NCBI GenBank assembly: GCA_030248295.1
Contig: JASANH010000812.1
Coordinates: forward strand, 744,001-808,000
Length of the DNA stretch: 64,000 bases
Direction: 5' to 3'
Source: Mesodorylaimus sp. YZB2_4
Taxonomy: Eukaryota > Nematoda > Enoplea > Dorylaimida > Dorylaimidae
The notes under the pieces were generated by a model that was not told the origin of the DNA, made no database searches, and was given only the letters and a program-made list of their open reading frames with translations. Positions 23,620 through 35,123 of the stretch are shown here, piece after piece (the first letter of the stretch is position 1; each line of letters begins with the position of its first letter). A program made the position numbers and the translations under genes.

Positions 23620-24480
23620 TGACTCATCCGGTACCGCCTATGTGGTTTCGAGTGGAGAGACGGAAGTAAAACGACGAGACAGTCTCGACTGTCGCTACTC
23701 ACAGGGCTCACAGTCAACGAGCCATCGTCCGAGGAAGCTGGTTCGTGGTCCAGGATGCCTTCGCGTGGAGGTTTTCCGAGTGGAGGGGGAGAGGGACGCA
23801 GCAGTGTGTGCTGGTCCCCTCCCCACAGGCTTTCTTATAAGGTTTTACTGCTGACCGGCTATAGGCAGCATGGATTGAAAGTTCTGTGGGGGGGGGGAAA
23901 AGCTCCTTCCATCCAGCTGTCAGAGTAGATCGCTATCGACTGACGAATGCAGTCGGGCCCCCTCCCCAACCTGCATGAGTGTCTAAAGCTGGCGCTTTTT
24001 GCACTGGACTAAGCTCTTGTCTGCGCAATGGCTCAGGGCAGTCAGACGGACAGGCAGTCTAAACTCCGCACCAAACTGGTCCGTATTTCTTTAGTATCGG
24101 AACGGATATCTGATTCGATCCGGACGAATAGGATCAGAGCAGAGCTGATCCGATCCGGACGTGACATTAAGTTTTTGGAATCAGTAAGAGTTAAAAAATT
24201 AAAAGCTCAGGGCTAGAACGTGGAACTATCCACTTGGTGGGATTGTAATACGACTGGTCCATATTACTTGAGGGAGTGACCAGAGGAGCTTGCACCACGC
24301 CACAAACCCAGAGGAGCCTACCAAGTCTTCCGACCTAGTACATGGCTGAAACGTCACCCTGACGGGTGATGCTCCTAGCTGCAGGCTCTGTGCAGAGCAT
24401 CGATTGTCGAGCCTCTACAAGCGGGCAGTAGACCCTCACTCACTAGCAGTGGGAGCGGTCTATACGCAAAAGTTGACGAT
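23620..24480. repeat. Dispersed repeat family C, copy 1
   Basis: 23640-23870 matches 63260-63485 in the same orientation (CAGTCTCGACTGTCG, CCGTCGTCCGAGGAAG-type and TCGCGTGGAGG words). 24260-24400 matches 63555-63700 in reverse orientation (GTCACCCTGACGGGTG). The mixed orientation suggests a composite or rearranged transposon. No protein is encoded. Confidence 0.55.
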
Positions 24481-25430
24481 GGCTAATGGTATTTACGGCT
24501 GCAGGCATTGGTGACATACCCAGTCAAGTTTTCCGTGGGCAGCAGCTGATTTCCTCCACAATGTTTAGGCGATCAGATTATTTGAGCAACTACTCAAGGC
24601 ATGCGCAAAATGGCATAGTCGACATGAATGCATATTTGGTACAGTATTGCCCAAGGGGGTATCCAACAATGAACTTGGAACCTAGGAACAATTGTGTCAG
24701 ACCGAATCTGGCGGCACGAAACCTCCGAAGCTTCCGAACCTATGAACCCCAGGAAATGCGAGTCTGCGACTACACCTGCGGCTGGAACGTCAGCTGGAGT
24801 GGTAGGCGTCTTCAAGCCAGGCGGGACTGGTAATTCTCTCGCCCATGCGACCCTCTGGCAGCCCATGGGGAAGAATGCGGCAGGTCAAAAGTGGTGGGAT
24901 AAGAACTCTGGTTGCATCAACGAGCCGGTCGACTACATTTCACCGCGGCTGAAACATCAATTGGAGTGGTTGATATCCGCCAGTCAGGAAAGATCCATAA
25001 TCCACTCCCCTTAACTACGGCAAGGGTCACTCACCATGCGCTAGGGTCACACTGGCGGGCTCCTAGTCTGAGACCTACCCCCCCCCCCCCGCTGATGTTA
25101 CCATGACCAACACGACCGACCAGGGCAACAGACCCAACAATGCACCAGTGCTTATCTCCTGTAAGAGGACATCCAACCCGTTTCAGAGCCTCAGACCAGT
25201 CACACCACCACCCACTTTACAATTCTTTTCCAAAGTTCGCTCTTGAGGACGGGCACCCCAAATATTATTTTTTACTCTCCCAAAGGAGACAACCCCGCAC
25301 TGAACTAGTAAAAAAGCGAAAATTATAACTGGAAAAAGGTTAATTCTCAAATTATAAAATCGCCCAAAGCTATTACATAATACATGAAAATTTTGATTAG
25401 TAAACAAGAATAAATTCATCGAATTAGCCA
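24481..25430. other. Repeat-like intergenic stretch
   Basis: Diverged words of family C (GGCTGGAACGTCAGCTGGAG and GCTGAAACATCAATTGGAG) recur at 24780 and 24945. A 13-C tract is at 25078-25090. The 3' UTR of the Ki-67-like gene occupies the right end. Confidence 0.35.
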
Positions 25431-27922
25431 CTACTTGCCTCCCTTTTTCGGCTTGATCGCTTGGCTGTCACCCGCTGCGTACGTCATCGTATTCATCCTA
25501 ATTCCCTTCGATTTTCGTGTTTGTCGTGCATGACTACTCACTTCTTCATTCCCTTCCAAAAATTGATTTGCATCGTGCAAAAGAGCGCGAATTTCATTCA
25601 TCCGGATGCCAGGTTTCTTGCGACGAGGAGGAGATTTAAACAAATTCGACAAGCCATCCACTCCATCTGGAAATTTATCTTTCCCGCCAATTCCATCCGT
25701 GTTACTAGTTTTGAATAATTGCGCGATTCCAGTCAAATTCGGCGACGAAACTGGTTTCATTTCTTCAAATAAGTTCGAGATGCAATTGAGCGCTGGCGAT
25801 TCAGAAACACTGACTTGCTGAAATAATTTCGATAAACCGCCCAGCCGTGGCGATCCTGGTGGTTTCTCTACTTTGAACAAATCAGCGACACCAACGTAAT
25901 CAGGTTCTTTTTGTTCTTTAATTTTTTCTTCTGGCAAGTTTCGATTATTTTCGTGCAATAGCTGAGCGATAGCGACCAATTTCGGTGGCACCACTTTTTG
26001 ACGATGAGCGAACGAACGACGAGGTTTAGCAAGTGATGGCATTTCGAACTTTGGCACAGAGGGATCAACTTTTCGAACCAGTTGACTAAGATCGAATGGA
26101 TTTGGCGACAATTCATTTTCTTCAGTTTCCATACAAGGAGCTGAAAATCAAGTCCCGTAGTCAGGGATTTTTGAAGCGTTTTTGACCAGAAGCTCAAAAC
26201 TTTTTCAAACACTCACCTTCATTCTTTTGCTCATCGACTATTGGCAAACGTGAACTTTCCATCACCGGTTGACCATGTGGTTCTATTTCAAACACGAACG
26301 GACGATCGATAGTGATTGTAGCCGTGCCAGCACCAGCCACTACCTGATCGCTGTCTATCGATCCATTTGTGACGACGCTAATCGTTTCAGTTTCGATTAC
26401 TGATTTTCCATAACTTAAGATAGGGATCTTCGAATCACGGCCATTAATTACAGGCGGGAATAATTGTTTCTTGATCGAAACTGAGCTTGAATGCTTCGAA
26501 AAACCAGGCGTTAAATTTTTTAGAAATGGTGTTGAAGAATTTTTTGATCGGATCGATTTCATACGATAATTACCCCCTGTAGTAATGTTGCCCGCCTTCG
26601 ACAGCTTTCGATTTCCGCTAGGTTTTAAACAAGTTTTCAAAACGCGATGCAAAAAATTGATCGATTGAGCAACTCTAGGCGCTGATTGCGGATATCGAAT
26701 AAATTCTTGTTGGGCTGCCACAAAACGATACGTACGACTGACCACTGTAAATACGTCGCCATCTTTCAACTTATTCGGTGCCCCTGGTACAACTTGTTCA
26801 CCATTCAAAATAGTCGGCCTTTTGCAATCGATATTGATCAAAAAAGCCTGAAAAACCATTGATAAGGAACTAAGCATCAAGAGGGAACATCACTACACAC
26901 TTCTTTTTTGTCGTTGAATTTCAATTCGCAATGCACTGGCGCTACTGATGCGTCGAAAATTCGAATACAGCATGCATCTGAGCTGAAAAGAATAATGAGA
27001 CATTTTTATAAAACTCGATGAGAAAAAAGCAGAATGGAGTAAATAAAGGGAATCTCGTGTCCTAAACATGCTCATAAACAACCGCCGTTCTTGAAATGAG
27101 GCTGAAACGCAACACCAACCGATATATCGGCTGACCGGTAATATTGGCCGACAGTGTGGATTTCTCATCGTCAGTCAATTCGAGTTCTGGGCGAATTCAG
27201 GGTTTGCTATGTAAAGTGAATACGCCGAGGAACAGCTAATTATTCAGTGCCAAAGAGTGCATTTCCCAAGAAAAAAGTTGGACGACACTACCCGTGACCG
27301 AAACAGGGTTCATACAAGCTAAAATATTTTCACATGTTCTTCTAGGTTTATCAGAAAAGAATTTGATTTTCCCTGATTTCCCGCAGCACCAACTACTAAA
27401 CCAATTTTAACTGATTTACAGCATGATTACCTTCCTTGATCGAACGGATTCGCAAAATCTGATCGATCAGATAAAAAGTTTGACTTTCTCCAGAATGATT
27501 ATACTCAGGAAAAGTGAGTGATTAAAAAATTTGAAGCCTCAAAACGCAATTTCTCAAAGCTCTCCCCTTCGTCGGTCCCTGTGGAATCATCAACCATGTG
27601 CGTCCGTTGCCTCGCGGCAACTGGATATACACTAGGGTGTACGGATAGCATAAATCTCGCACCCCACCCCCTCGGATACACATCAAAAATAATTGTAATG
27701 GGATCTTATTAAAGCATTCAATATCTTCTCATAAGGATTTCAAAAACTTTAGAAAGGCTTCGGTTTTCCACTAGGTACTGTATCTACGATACAATTCTGT
27801 CTGGCTGTCAGTTTTACAGCTTACCTTCCGATCTGGCACAGCTTTGTGGTCAGCGGGTATTCATATCCAGCGACGCCACCAGTCGAGTCTATGATCGTTC
27901 CGTAAACTGGTCGGTACGGCAT
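25431..27922 (-). CDS. Ki-67-like FHA-domain protein
   Basis: Four exons (27922-27825, 26982-26901, 26847-26217, 26140-25431) give 506 residues with consistent phases. Residues 1-85 form a forkhead-associated domain that binds phosphothreonine: CCIRIFDASVAPVHCEL matches the Ki-67 segment around its SKQHC motif, and RPTILNGEQV plus LKDGDVFTVV match Ki-67 PTQVNG and LKHGDVITI. The last exon carries at least five short units of the form SPxLxGIxxLF (about residues 351-441: GVADLFK, GGLSKLFQ, NCISNLFE, TGIAQLFK, DGLSNLFK), like the GFxELFQTP core of Ki-67 repeats. RRSFAHR near residue 311 sits where Ki-67 has its PP1-docking RVSF. In vertebrates Ki-67 coats mitotic chromosomes. The start is the first Met after a likely 5' UTR acceptor. 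The protein is far shorter than vertebrate Ki-67. Confidence 0.75.
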
Positions 27923-28861
27923 TTGCGTTTTATCTAAAAAGCACAGGCTCGGTGATTATTACGGGCGTAAAAATATTTTACGCAGAACGATGCATACTTG
28001 CGGGAGTTCTTGGATCAAAAACCAGAAACGCGTTCGCAGCGTAATAAAAAATAAAACGAGATAAAAAATGGAGCTGCCGACGATAGAACCAGGACGAGAA
28101 CGAGGCAATGAACTTTACACTGCCTGACCACGAAGGAACTTGTTTCGTGAAGTAAGCACGGCTAACAGAAATTCTCCGCGTACACACAAAACCTGGAGAC
28201 GCTTTATTCCATTTTAGCGGGAATTCAAAATCGCTTTTGCCAAAAATCGAAGATGCGATTTGTACTCGAGAATTTAGATTTTCATCGTGCATTTAAAGAG
28301 GGCTTCTGCGGGTCCAATCCTAATGCACTTGGGGAATTTTTCAATTAGGGCAACTATTGAAATGTTTAAAGGGCTGTATTATTGCCTCACAGGACATGGT
28401 AGAAGTTTGATTATCAGTCAGGCCATTGTTAGTGTTTTTTCTACGATTGAGGTGTCTGTCGCTCTCTACACTCTCCAATTCACGAGCTGTTAGCATCATC
28501 AACCCGTGTACGACCAGCTCAGTTGTTTCCTAAGTCTCAGAACTTACAGCAGCATTGGAATACTCTATCTTTGGATCATCATCATAAAAATAAGATGCAG
28601 ACAGCTTGTCCAAAAAGCAGTTACTCGCAGCTGCTACCCTAACCACCTCCACTTCGAGTCTGCCTCATCTCCCACCACGCGTGGTCGGTCCAGAACTGGC
28701 ACGCTGCGGGTGGGCCATCGTTGGATCAGAATCGAGTCGTCTTTTCGAGCTTGCACTGACTAACCTGACTTACTGTAAGTAACTTCTGTGCAGAGAGGAC
28801 GGAATTAGGTAGCATTGGGGATGTGAAAAACTGATGAAGTTTTGGTACATTTAAGGTTATC
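27923..28861. other. Shared upstream region of Ki-67-like and PAN genes
   Basis: These two divergent genes leave 939 bases between their starts. It contains the E2F/CHR-like element at 28217-28230 and no further coding exon that I can support. Confidence 0.4.
28217..28230 (-). promoter_or_regulatory. E2F/CHR-like composite site
   Basis: Read on the minus strand it is TTTTGAATTCCCGC: a TTTGAA box (the CHR, bound by LIN-54/LIN54) directly joined to TTCCCGC (E2F/DP). It lies 295 bases upstream of the Ki-67-like start codon, as expected for a DREAM-controlled mitotic gene. Binding is inferred. Confidence 0.5.
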
Positions 28862-29420
28862 ATGGCCCTTAGTTTATTTTTATCGATATTTGCATCTTTC
28901 CTTATTCTAACCGCAGCACAAACAGAGGACGAGATCATTGAGGATCTAATAATTGACGAGAGTATGTGAGACTTGCTCTGATATCAAGTATCCAGTATTA
29001 ACAGCTCACAAAATCAGTGCAAACCTTATTTTTTAAGGTGTGAAATGCCCCTTCAGCAATTTCACCTACACCAACACGACATGGAGACAAGGTGGCATCC
29101 GTGAGTACTATGTCAGCAAGGGTAGAAGGGACACGTTCGATGCCTGTGTCAACGAATGTTCACTTCAAGAAGACTGCTATTTCGCCACTTATACCAGTAC
29201 CAAGAGCTGTTATCTCCTGACCACAACGTCGTCTGCTGCTTGTCGTACAGCCCAACCAAGCGGCCACTACGGTCCCATCACGGAATCATGCGGTCTGTTC
29301 AGACCGTGTCCCAGTGCTTACAAACGGTGCAAAGTGCCGAATTGTGGCCTGCTTTCTATGCTCACATTATTTTGTGCGCGTAATTTTAATTTGACCCAGG
29401 TTATTGAAAAATGCAGTTGA
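28862..29420 (+). CDS. Secreted PAN/apple-like protein
   Basis: Two exons (28862-28961 and 29038-29420) with a 76-base phase-1 intron encode 160 residues. Exon 1 gives a signal peptide (MALSLFLSIFASFLILTAAQ) and an acidic spacer. Exon 2 carries a single Cys-rich domain: FDACVNECSLQEDCYFATY, then SCYLL, as in PAN/apple modules that bind protein or carbohydrate. Extra cysteines near the end (RPCPSAYKRCKVPNC) fall outside a standard PAN module. The protein may be complete, or the 3' end may be spliced differently. An extracellular location is likely; the partner is unknown. Confidence 0.7.
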
Positions 29421-30282
29421 TGCAGGATATAACACTAGTTATATAAGCAACGTGGGAGCGAGTAAACTCGAGATACCTGAAGGCGTTTTGGAAAGTCTGT
29501 CGCTTCTCTGAAGAACAGCAATTCTGAAACGAAATTCGCGATTTGGCATTTTTGCGCACCAGAACTATACTCGTTTGAACTTAAGGAAATGCGAGCAGTA
29601 CTTCCACAGACTATTTCAAAAATGTCCAAACATCTCAATGTCCACAAAAGCCCCTAGTTACCCTTTTCTCTAGCATCGGAACAGTGATCTACTGTATTGG
29701 AGGCTTGCTCATGCGAAAAGGCCAGCAATCTCTCATCGACAACTGCACCAAAACCCAGCTTCGCAGCAACACAGAGTGTTTTTGCGATTGTTTTAGAAGT
29801 TAGATTAAAAACACTTCGATGCTATAACCCAACTAACTGTCATAGCAACTTAAAGTTTTGAATTTCCCGCTGGTGTCGCTGAAGCACTGTACAGCACGCT
29901 AACTCTTCTCTAAATTAAGAAGTGCTAGTAAAGATGCAGCTAGACTTCGCTAGATCTAGCGGATTTTTTCCAGAAAGGGGGAAAACCAGCGGATTTTGTG
30001 TTTTAGCGGAATCTGCAGCAGATTTTGGTTCTTTTGGCGGATTCTGGCTGGCGGAGTTTTGTAAATTTTTGCACAAGTAGCCTCTGCGACCGGTTTCGAA
30101 ACAGCGCACTCTTTTTTGTGACCTGCAGGGTACATGATGCGCTTTGCACAGGAACACTTCTAACCTTTTTAGCTCCATGGGACGCACCAAGCAACTATAT
30201 CTTCGTGGTTCAACCTTTTTCGAGTGTTTGGCAACTGTAAAATTATTATTCACTGGGTACATAGACTTGGCATAAAATAAAA
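29421..30282. other. Intergenic between convergent genes
   Basis: No gene is recognised. A TTTTGAATTTCCCGC element (29856-29870) is one more instance of the composite motif, not near any start codon. The tandem TCTAGCGGATTTT and TTTGGCGGATTCTG words at 29955-30055 look like a decayed repeat. Confidence 0.35.
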
Positions 30283-30842
30283 TCACAAGCTCGGCGCTTG
30301 TCCAGTTGGGGTCTTCACAAAGTTTTTTTCAGTCAGCCCGGTTCTATTCTTGAAGATTTCAAAGGCAAAGTCGATTTGACTTTGGGGCAAATTTTGTTGT
30401 CGTCCCAAAATCCATCCTGCTGTTTGTTTGAACAAGCCTAGAATCTTGCTCTCGCTGTAGATGACAGTGATGTTGGTGTAGTCGGTGTAGAGGACTCGGT
30501 AGTCGCCACGTGGCTGCCACCAATAGAACTTGAGTGACAGGTGAGCAGGTTGGCTCGGATTGATGATTCGTGCTGTTCCCTCGATTTTATTCCATCGCTT
30601 CTTCTTTGGATCGAATTGGCGATTTGTAACATTGAGTGAGCCATCGGGTTTGATGGTGTAGTAGGCCTCGATATCGCTGCCATGCTCGAATCGAATATTT
30701 TTTGAATGGTAATTTTCGAACCATTTACCCTGATATCGAGATATATCGAAATTTTCCTGCAATGGAATGTCGCTCTTGCTCTTGGCCATCGCAACATGAC
30801 CAATGGTCAGCGAAAGGAGTGTGAGAACGACATTTTCATCAT
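30283..30842 (-). CDS. Lipocalin, signal-peptide frame interrupted
   Basis: A calycin-fold carrier of small hydrophobic ligands, similar to 32437-33006. Motifs in order are GKWFENY (lipocalin GxW), RVLYTDYTNITVIY (TDY motif), and WILGRQQ (conserved Arg of the third motif). The open frame from the Met at 30789 starts just before the mature part and has no secretion signal. Upstream in the same frame is VVLTLLSLTIGHVAMA, an evident signal-peptide core, but its initiating ATGATGAAA (30842) is one base out of frame. I infer a one-base deletion, a sequencing error, or use of the internal Met for a cytosolic form. A TATA box is at 30923-30930. Single coding exon. Confidence 0.8.
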
Positions 30843-30922
30843 GTTTGAAAGGAAGATTTGGGAAGCTTAGGCCAGATAGTCAGGGATATTCAGACGAAAT
30901 ATCCCATCAAATTGCACCTGGC

Positions 30923-30930
30923 CTTATATA
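30923..30930 (-). promoter_or_regulatory. TATA box of the minus-strand lipocalin
   Basis: TATATAAG on the minus strand, about 85 bases above the first ATG, leaves room for a short 5' UTR. Confidence 0.5.
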
Positions 30931-32177
30931 GGGACAGCCCTGTTTACTTTGTGATTACTTTGCTCTGAATGAATGGATTATGTCGACGTTAGCTCCATGT
31001 CATAAGTCACAACTGTCCTTATCAAGGAAAAGGGAAAATGAGATTAGGCACCTAGTTTAAACAGCTCTTATCTTGATAGCACTCAGGTGCACGTCTGGAC
31101 TGACGCAATTCAGTCGCCTCATGGTAACCTCCTTATCGTAAACGTGGTTTCAAAAAAAGGTCCTCATGATCACTTTGTCACGCACTACTCTCCGCACCGA
31201 CTGTGGGGGTGCACTCTGACAGCTACTTGCGTAGACGACTTGCACTCGGGTCCTATCAGATCAGAACTTTCTGGATTAACAATAAGCCGTACGGCATAAC
31301 TGGATACAGAATGATAAATAACGTCGACATAATCCATTCGTTTGGAGCAAAGTCGCATCACAAATAACGTTGATACAGTTTTGGAAAAAAGATTCAGTTT
31401 CAGTTTCAATTAAGTTAACTGAATCTCTGAATAGATTCAGTTTCAGTTTCAATTAACTGAATCTCAAAAAAAAAATAGTTGACTGAATTTAACTGAATGA
31501 TTCAGTTTTTCCTTATAAAGCATTTCGCATGTAGATGTGAAGACTTGACGACAACAATTCCCGCTTTTCTTCAGTCAAATAACTGCTCTTCCGAATTTGA
31601 GACTTTAAACAGCTCACAAGGCGCAGTAAAGACTGAAGTCAACACCAGAGGGTCCTTTAAGAGCACAGCGATGCACGACCATGTCTCGACAATCCACCCA
31701 CCAACAAATCTGCACACAGACCAGGTACCTGAATCTTGTAACCGTTCTAATTTTAATGCCAAAGCTCATGATTGTAATTTCTTTTTGTCCGAAAGAAAAC
31801 TCGGCGCAAAATATTTAGCTCGTTTGGGCAACTACTCGGCAGAGGTCAGCGGCCGAAGATGTGCAAATTTTTGGAAACATTCTCGCTGTGTAAATAATGA
31901 ACAGTAGATGGTGGCTCAAGTTCAGCATTCCTTTGCTCAGGCACTGACTGACTGATGGCTACGCCCATTGCACTCGATTTTTTAAATGCTTTAAGGCCTC
32001 TCTTTCTTTCGATCATGTCAGTGCACTTTGTGGAGTCAACACATTTCCTGTTCTCTTGTCTTTTCTATTTTGTTCGCCAGTTGAGAATCAGACTGTCATA
32101 GTCTCTCTTGAACAATTTTGCTTGACCCATTTGAAGCGTCTAAATTATGAACCGGAGCTGCTGACTACCTCAGCATA
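30931..32177. other. Intergenic between divergent lipocalins
   Basis: 31397-31510 is a run of TTCAGTTTCAGTTTCAATTA units with inverted TTAACTGAAT words, a small degenerate repeat. A 136-residue frame at 31497-31907 has no motif and is not called. Confidence 0.4.
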
Positions 32178-32400
32178 TTCGGTCAGTGCAAATCTGGTTT
32201 ACTGGGGAGGGGGGGGGGAGAATATATATTCTGTATCAGTTTGGATTCTTCGTCCCCAGTCAATTGCACTTTACTTCTCCTGACAACTTCGTCGAGTGCA
32301 AGCTAGGTCAGTGCAAATCTGGTTTTGTGAGGGTTATTATATATTCTGTAAGTCTAGATTATTCTTCATTCTCACTTCACCTCTCCAGTGCATCTCCAGT
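32178..32400 (+). promoter_or_regulatory. Tandemly duplicated lipocalin promoter segment
   Basis: GGTCAGTGCAAATCTGGTTT begins at 32180 and again at 32307. Each copy is followed by an AT box (AATATATATTCTGTA and TTATATATTCTGTAAG) and a TTCTTC/CACTT tract. The second copy lies 30-120 bases above the lipocalin start and is probably the working one. Confidence 0.55.
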
Positions 32401-32436
32401 TTCAGAGCGGTATTTCTCTAATCTTTCATGCAAAAA

Positions 32437-33006
32437 ATGGTGGGCTCTGAATTTTTGGCAACGGGTTTGGCGGTAATTTGCTGCTTAAGCCGAAGTGTCA
32501 CGATGGCCGCGAACGATATTCCGCTTCAAGAAAATTTTGATGTCAAAAAATACATGGGGAAATGGTTTGAGAATTATCGCTCAAAAGAGATCCCATTCGA
32601 GTCAGGCACGGATATCCAAGCAATTTATACGCTTAATCCCGACAACACTATCAATGTCACCAATCGACAATACATGCCAGACAAGAAGGTATGGGATAGA
32701 ATAGAAGGAACTGCCCGCCCGCTAAACCCTAATCAACCAGCTCATCTTTTGGTGAAATTTTTCTCCTGGCAACCGCCTGGCGATTACCGCGTCCTTTACA
32801 CCGACTATACCAACATCAGTGTGGTCTACAGCGAGGCTTCAGTTCTCGATTTGTTCGACGTCAAAGCGGGTTGGATTTTGGGACGGCAACAAAATTTGCC
32901 TCAAGTTCAAATTGATCAAGCATTTGAAATATTTGAGAATATAACTGGATTGAGTAGGGACGAGTTTTTGAAAACACCAACTGGAAAAGCACCTTCGTTA
33001 GACTGA
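32437..33006 (+). CDS. Secreted lipocalin
   Basis: A single-exon gene of about 190 residues. A signal peptide (MVGSEFLATGLAVICCL) precedes the mature domain. The lipocalin motifs are in order: GKWFENY, RVLYTDYTNISVVY, and WILGRQQNLP. Family members of the apolipoprotein D and retinol-carrier type bind lipids, pigments or odorants; the ligand is not predictable here. It pairs head to head with the lipocalin at 30283-30842, and the two mature parts are close in sequence, so they came from one local inverted duplication. The Met at 32437 is preferred over the one at 32428 because it gives a more typical signal peptide; either is possible. Confidence 0.88.
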   Translation: MVGSEFLATGLAVICCLSRSVTMAANDIPLQENFDVKKYMGKWFENYRSKEIPFESGTDIQAIYTLNPDNTINVTNRQYMPDKKVWDRIEGTARPLNPNQPAHLLVKFFSWQPPGDYRVLYTDYTNISVVYSEASVLDLFDVKAGWILGRQQNLPQVQIDQAFEIFENITGLSRDEFLKTPTGKAPSLD

Positions 33007-35123
33007 TTGTGAGAAATATTTTGTGTTAAAATAAGCTTCTTTACTAGTATTCTGAAAAATTACGATTTTTGCTATGGGCTGTCTATTTGCAGCTACTGTG
33101 CTGTAGAAATCAAGAGAAGGTACAAAACGTATGGGGCTTATTTAGCCTTATGATCCCTGATTTTGTTTGCGCAATCTTGAGAAAACGCTGGATTTGGTCA
33201 CTGATCACCGTTCTCTCTAAAAGCCTCCGAAGTACGCGAAGGCGTGATTTCGGTTGAGCGGCTCCTTTCAGGGGAGTATTTGCGCACTGATGCACATTCT
33301 CTTATCTGTTGACCGGCGATAGAAATACAAGAGCAAGCCAAATTTATTCGCAGAGAAATCAAACCAAAAAAAGACCCAGCTCAGCCCACCCCCAGGTCCA
33401 ACCTAAGGTCCCAAAACCGACCTCAACCCGTTCTTTGGGCTTTTGGGCTGGCTTGGGTCGGGTTTATAGACAGGGTGGTTTTGGGCTGCGTGGGTTGACT
33501 TTTTTCCCGCCCAGCCCAAAAAAATTAATTTTTCCACTTGGGCTCATTGTCAGCCTTATTCGTCAGCATGAGAATATGGTTGATTGTCCATACGTTAGCT
33601 TTGAATTCAATATTTAAATACGCATAAAACTGCAGCCAACTACAGGAAATTTTCGGAAAAATCCATTTCTGTGAACCTTGCTGGACAGGTCGTGGAACCA
33701 AACATTTATTTTCAGAAAGAGCATAAAAATGGCGTCGATTAGTTTTTTCCGGTTGAAACGTGACCGATCGGTGACTTCTAATTATGAAAGTGGAGGGGGA
33801 AAATTTTGAATTTTCTTTTCATTTAGAACCCTAAAACAGTGAGTACATGTGACCAGCCAGGCCAGGCAGGATCTTTCTTGATCACCTCTTGTCAGCCGGG
33901 ACAGGCCTGCTCCGAAGGCGCATCAAACCACATGTACTACCTTTCCCAGTTTCATTTCATGCTAGCAGATTTCCGCTCATTTAAGGATAACCACCAAATA
34001 TTTCGAAAAATCATTGGTACACACCTTCCCCAACTAGTCTCTCAAGTTCAAACCAAATTTTATCGGGTTTGGCCTCACGACTCGCGAGTTATTGCAAAAA
34101 TTAAAAACACCGTCGGTATTTTCGCCCCCCGCACTCCTAGTATGAGTGGAGCCCGAATGGATAGAGATTCGAAAAGTCTTTCGACAGAACTTAATTTAGT
34201 GCAAAGCACTAAATTAAGAAACGAAACTTAATCGCTTTATGACATCACGCTGTTGAGATATTACTGCTGGCGTGGCTCATGTACTACATGGGGGACGCAA
34301 CCGCGCCCCCCCATGGATATAGATGTGCATCTTGATAGCCTTGAACTGGCCAATGACGATGTGCATTTCTCGCATGCGGGACCAAATTTGTATAATTCAC
34401 AAACAAGGTTCATTTAATTCGACTACAATATTAGACATAAAATTACACAAAGTAATAAGGCGCTTGGCGCCATATAACTAACTGTATTATAAATTAAATA
34501 CCTTGCACTACTTCGATTCGATGAATAAAGATGACCTCTGCCTGGATTACCACAAACATGTAATAACCCAGTACGCAACGCTGCATATTATAAACCGCAT
34601 CTGATACACTGGGAACTTCTGTCCAGGACGGATATACAGCACATGTGGACCTAAACTGTACACAATTTTGTTCGTCATGCACATATAGAAATATGAAATT
34701 AGTGCAGTTGTAATGATGATAAAAATACCAAAACTGATTATACTCGAAATTGAGCCAATCCCGAACTACAAATAAAAAAGCTATATACAGGCATAAACAC
34801 CAAATTGGCAAATGAAATATAAATGTAACGATGCTTCAAAAAATATTACAATAAGTAAAATGATTAAAGTAGTTTAGATGCATAAAAACTGATTTTGAAA
34901 GATATAAAAAATATTCACATCACCCGCTCACAGACGCCTTTGGCAACAATGAATCGATTTTATCTGATCGAATTGATCGATAAATAACTTTTAATTAAAA
35001 GCTATAAAATTATAATTTTCTCGATATATAAACACATAAAATAAACATTTTTCCACAGTTTAAAAAACAGTCAGCTTACTTTGAAATTTTACTCATTGAA
35101 CCACTTTCAATCATTTTTCGATG
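33007..35123. other. Intergenic, one GGGTTGG/CCAACCC-rich block
   Basis: 33365-33545 is rich in GGGTTTTGGGC-like and complementary words and may be a MITE remnant. 34200-35100 is strongly AT-rich. No exon is supported. Confidence 0.35.
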
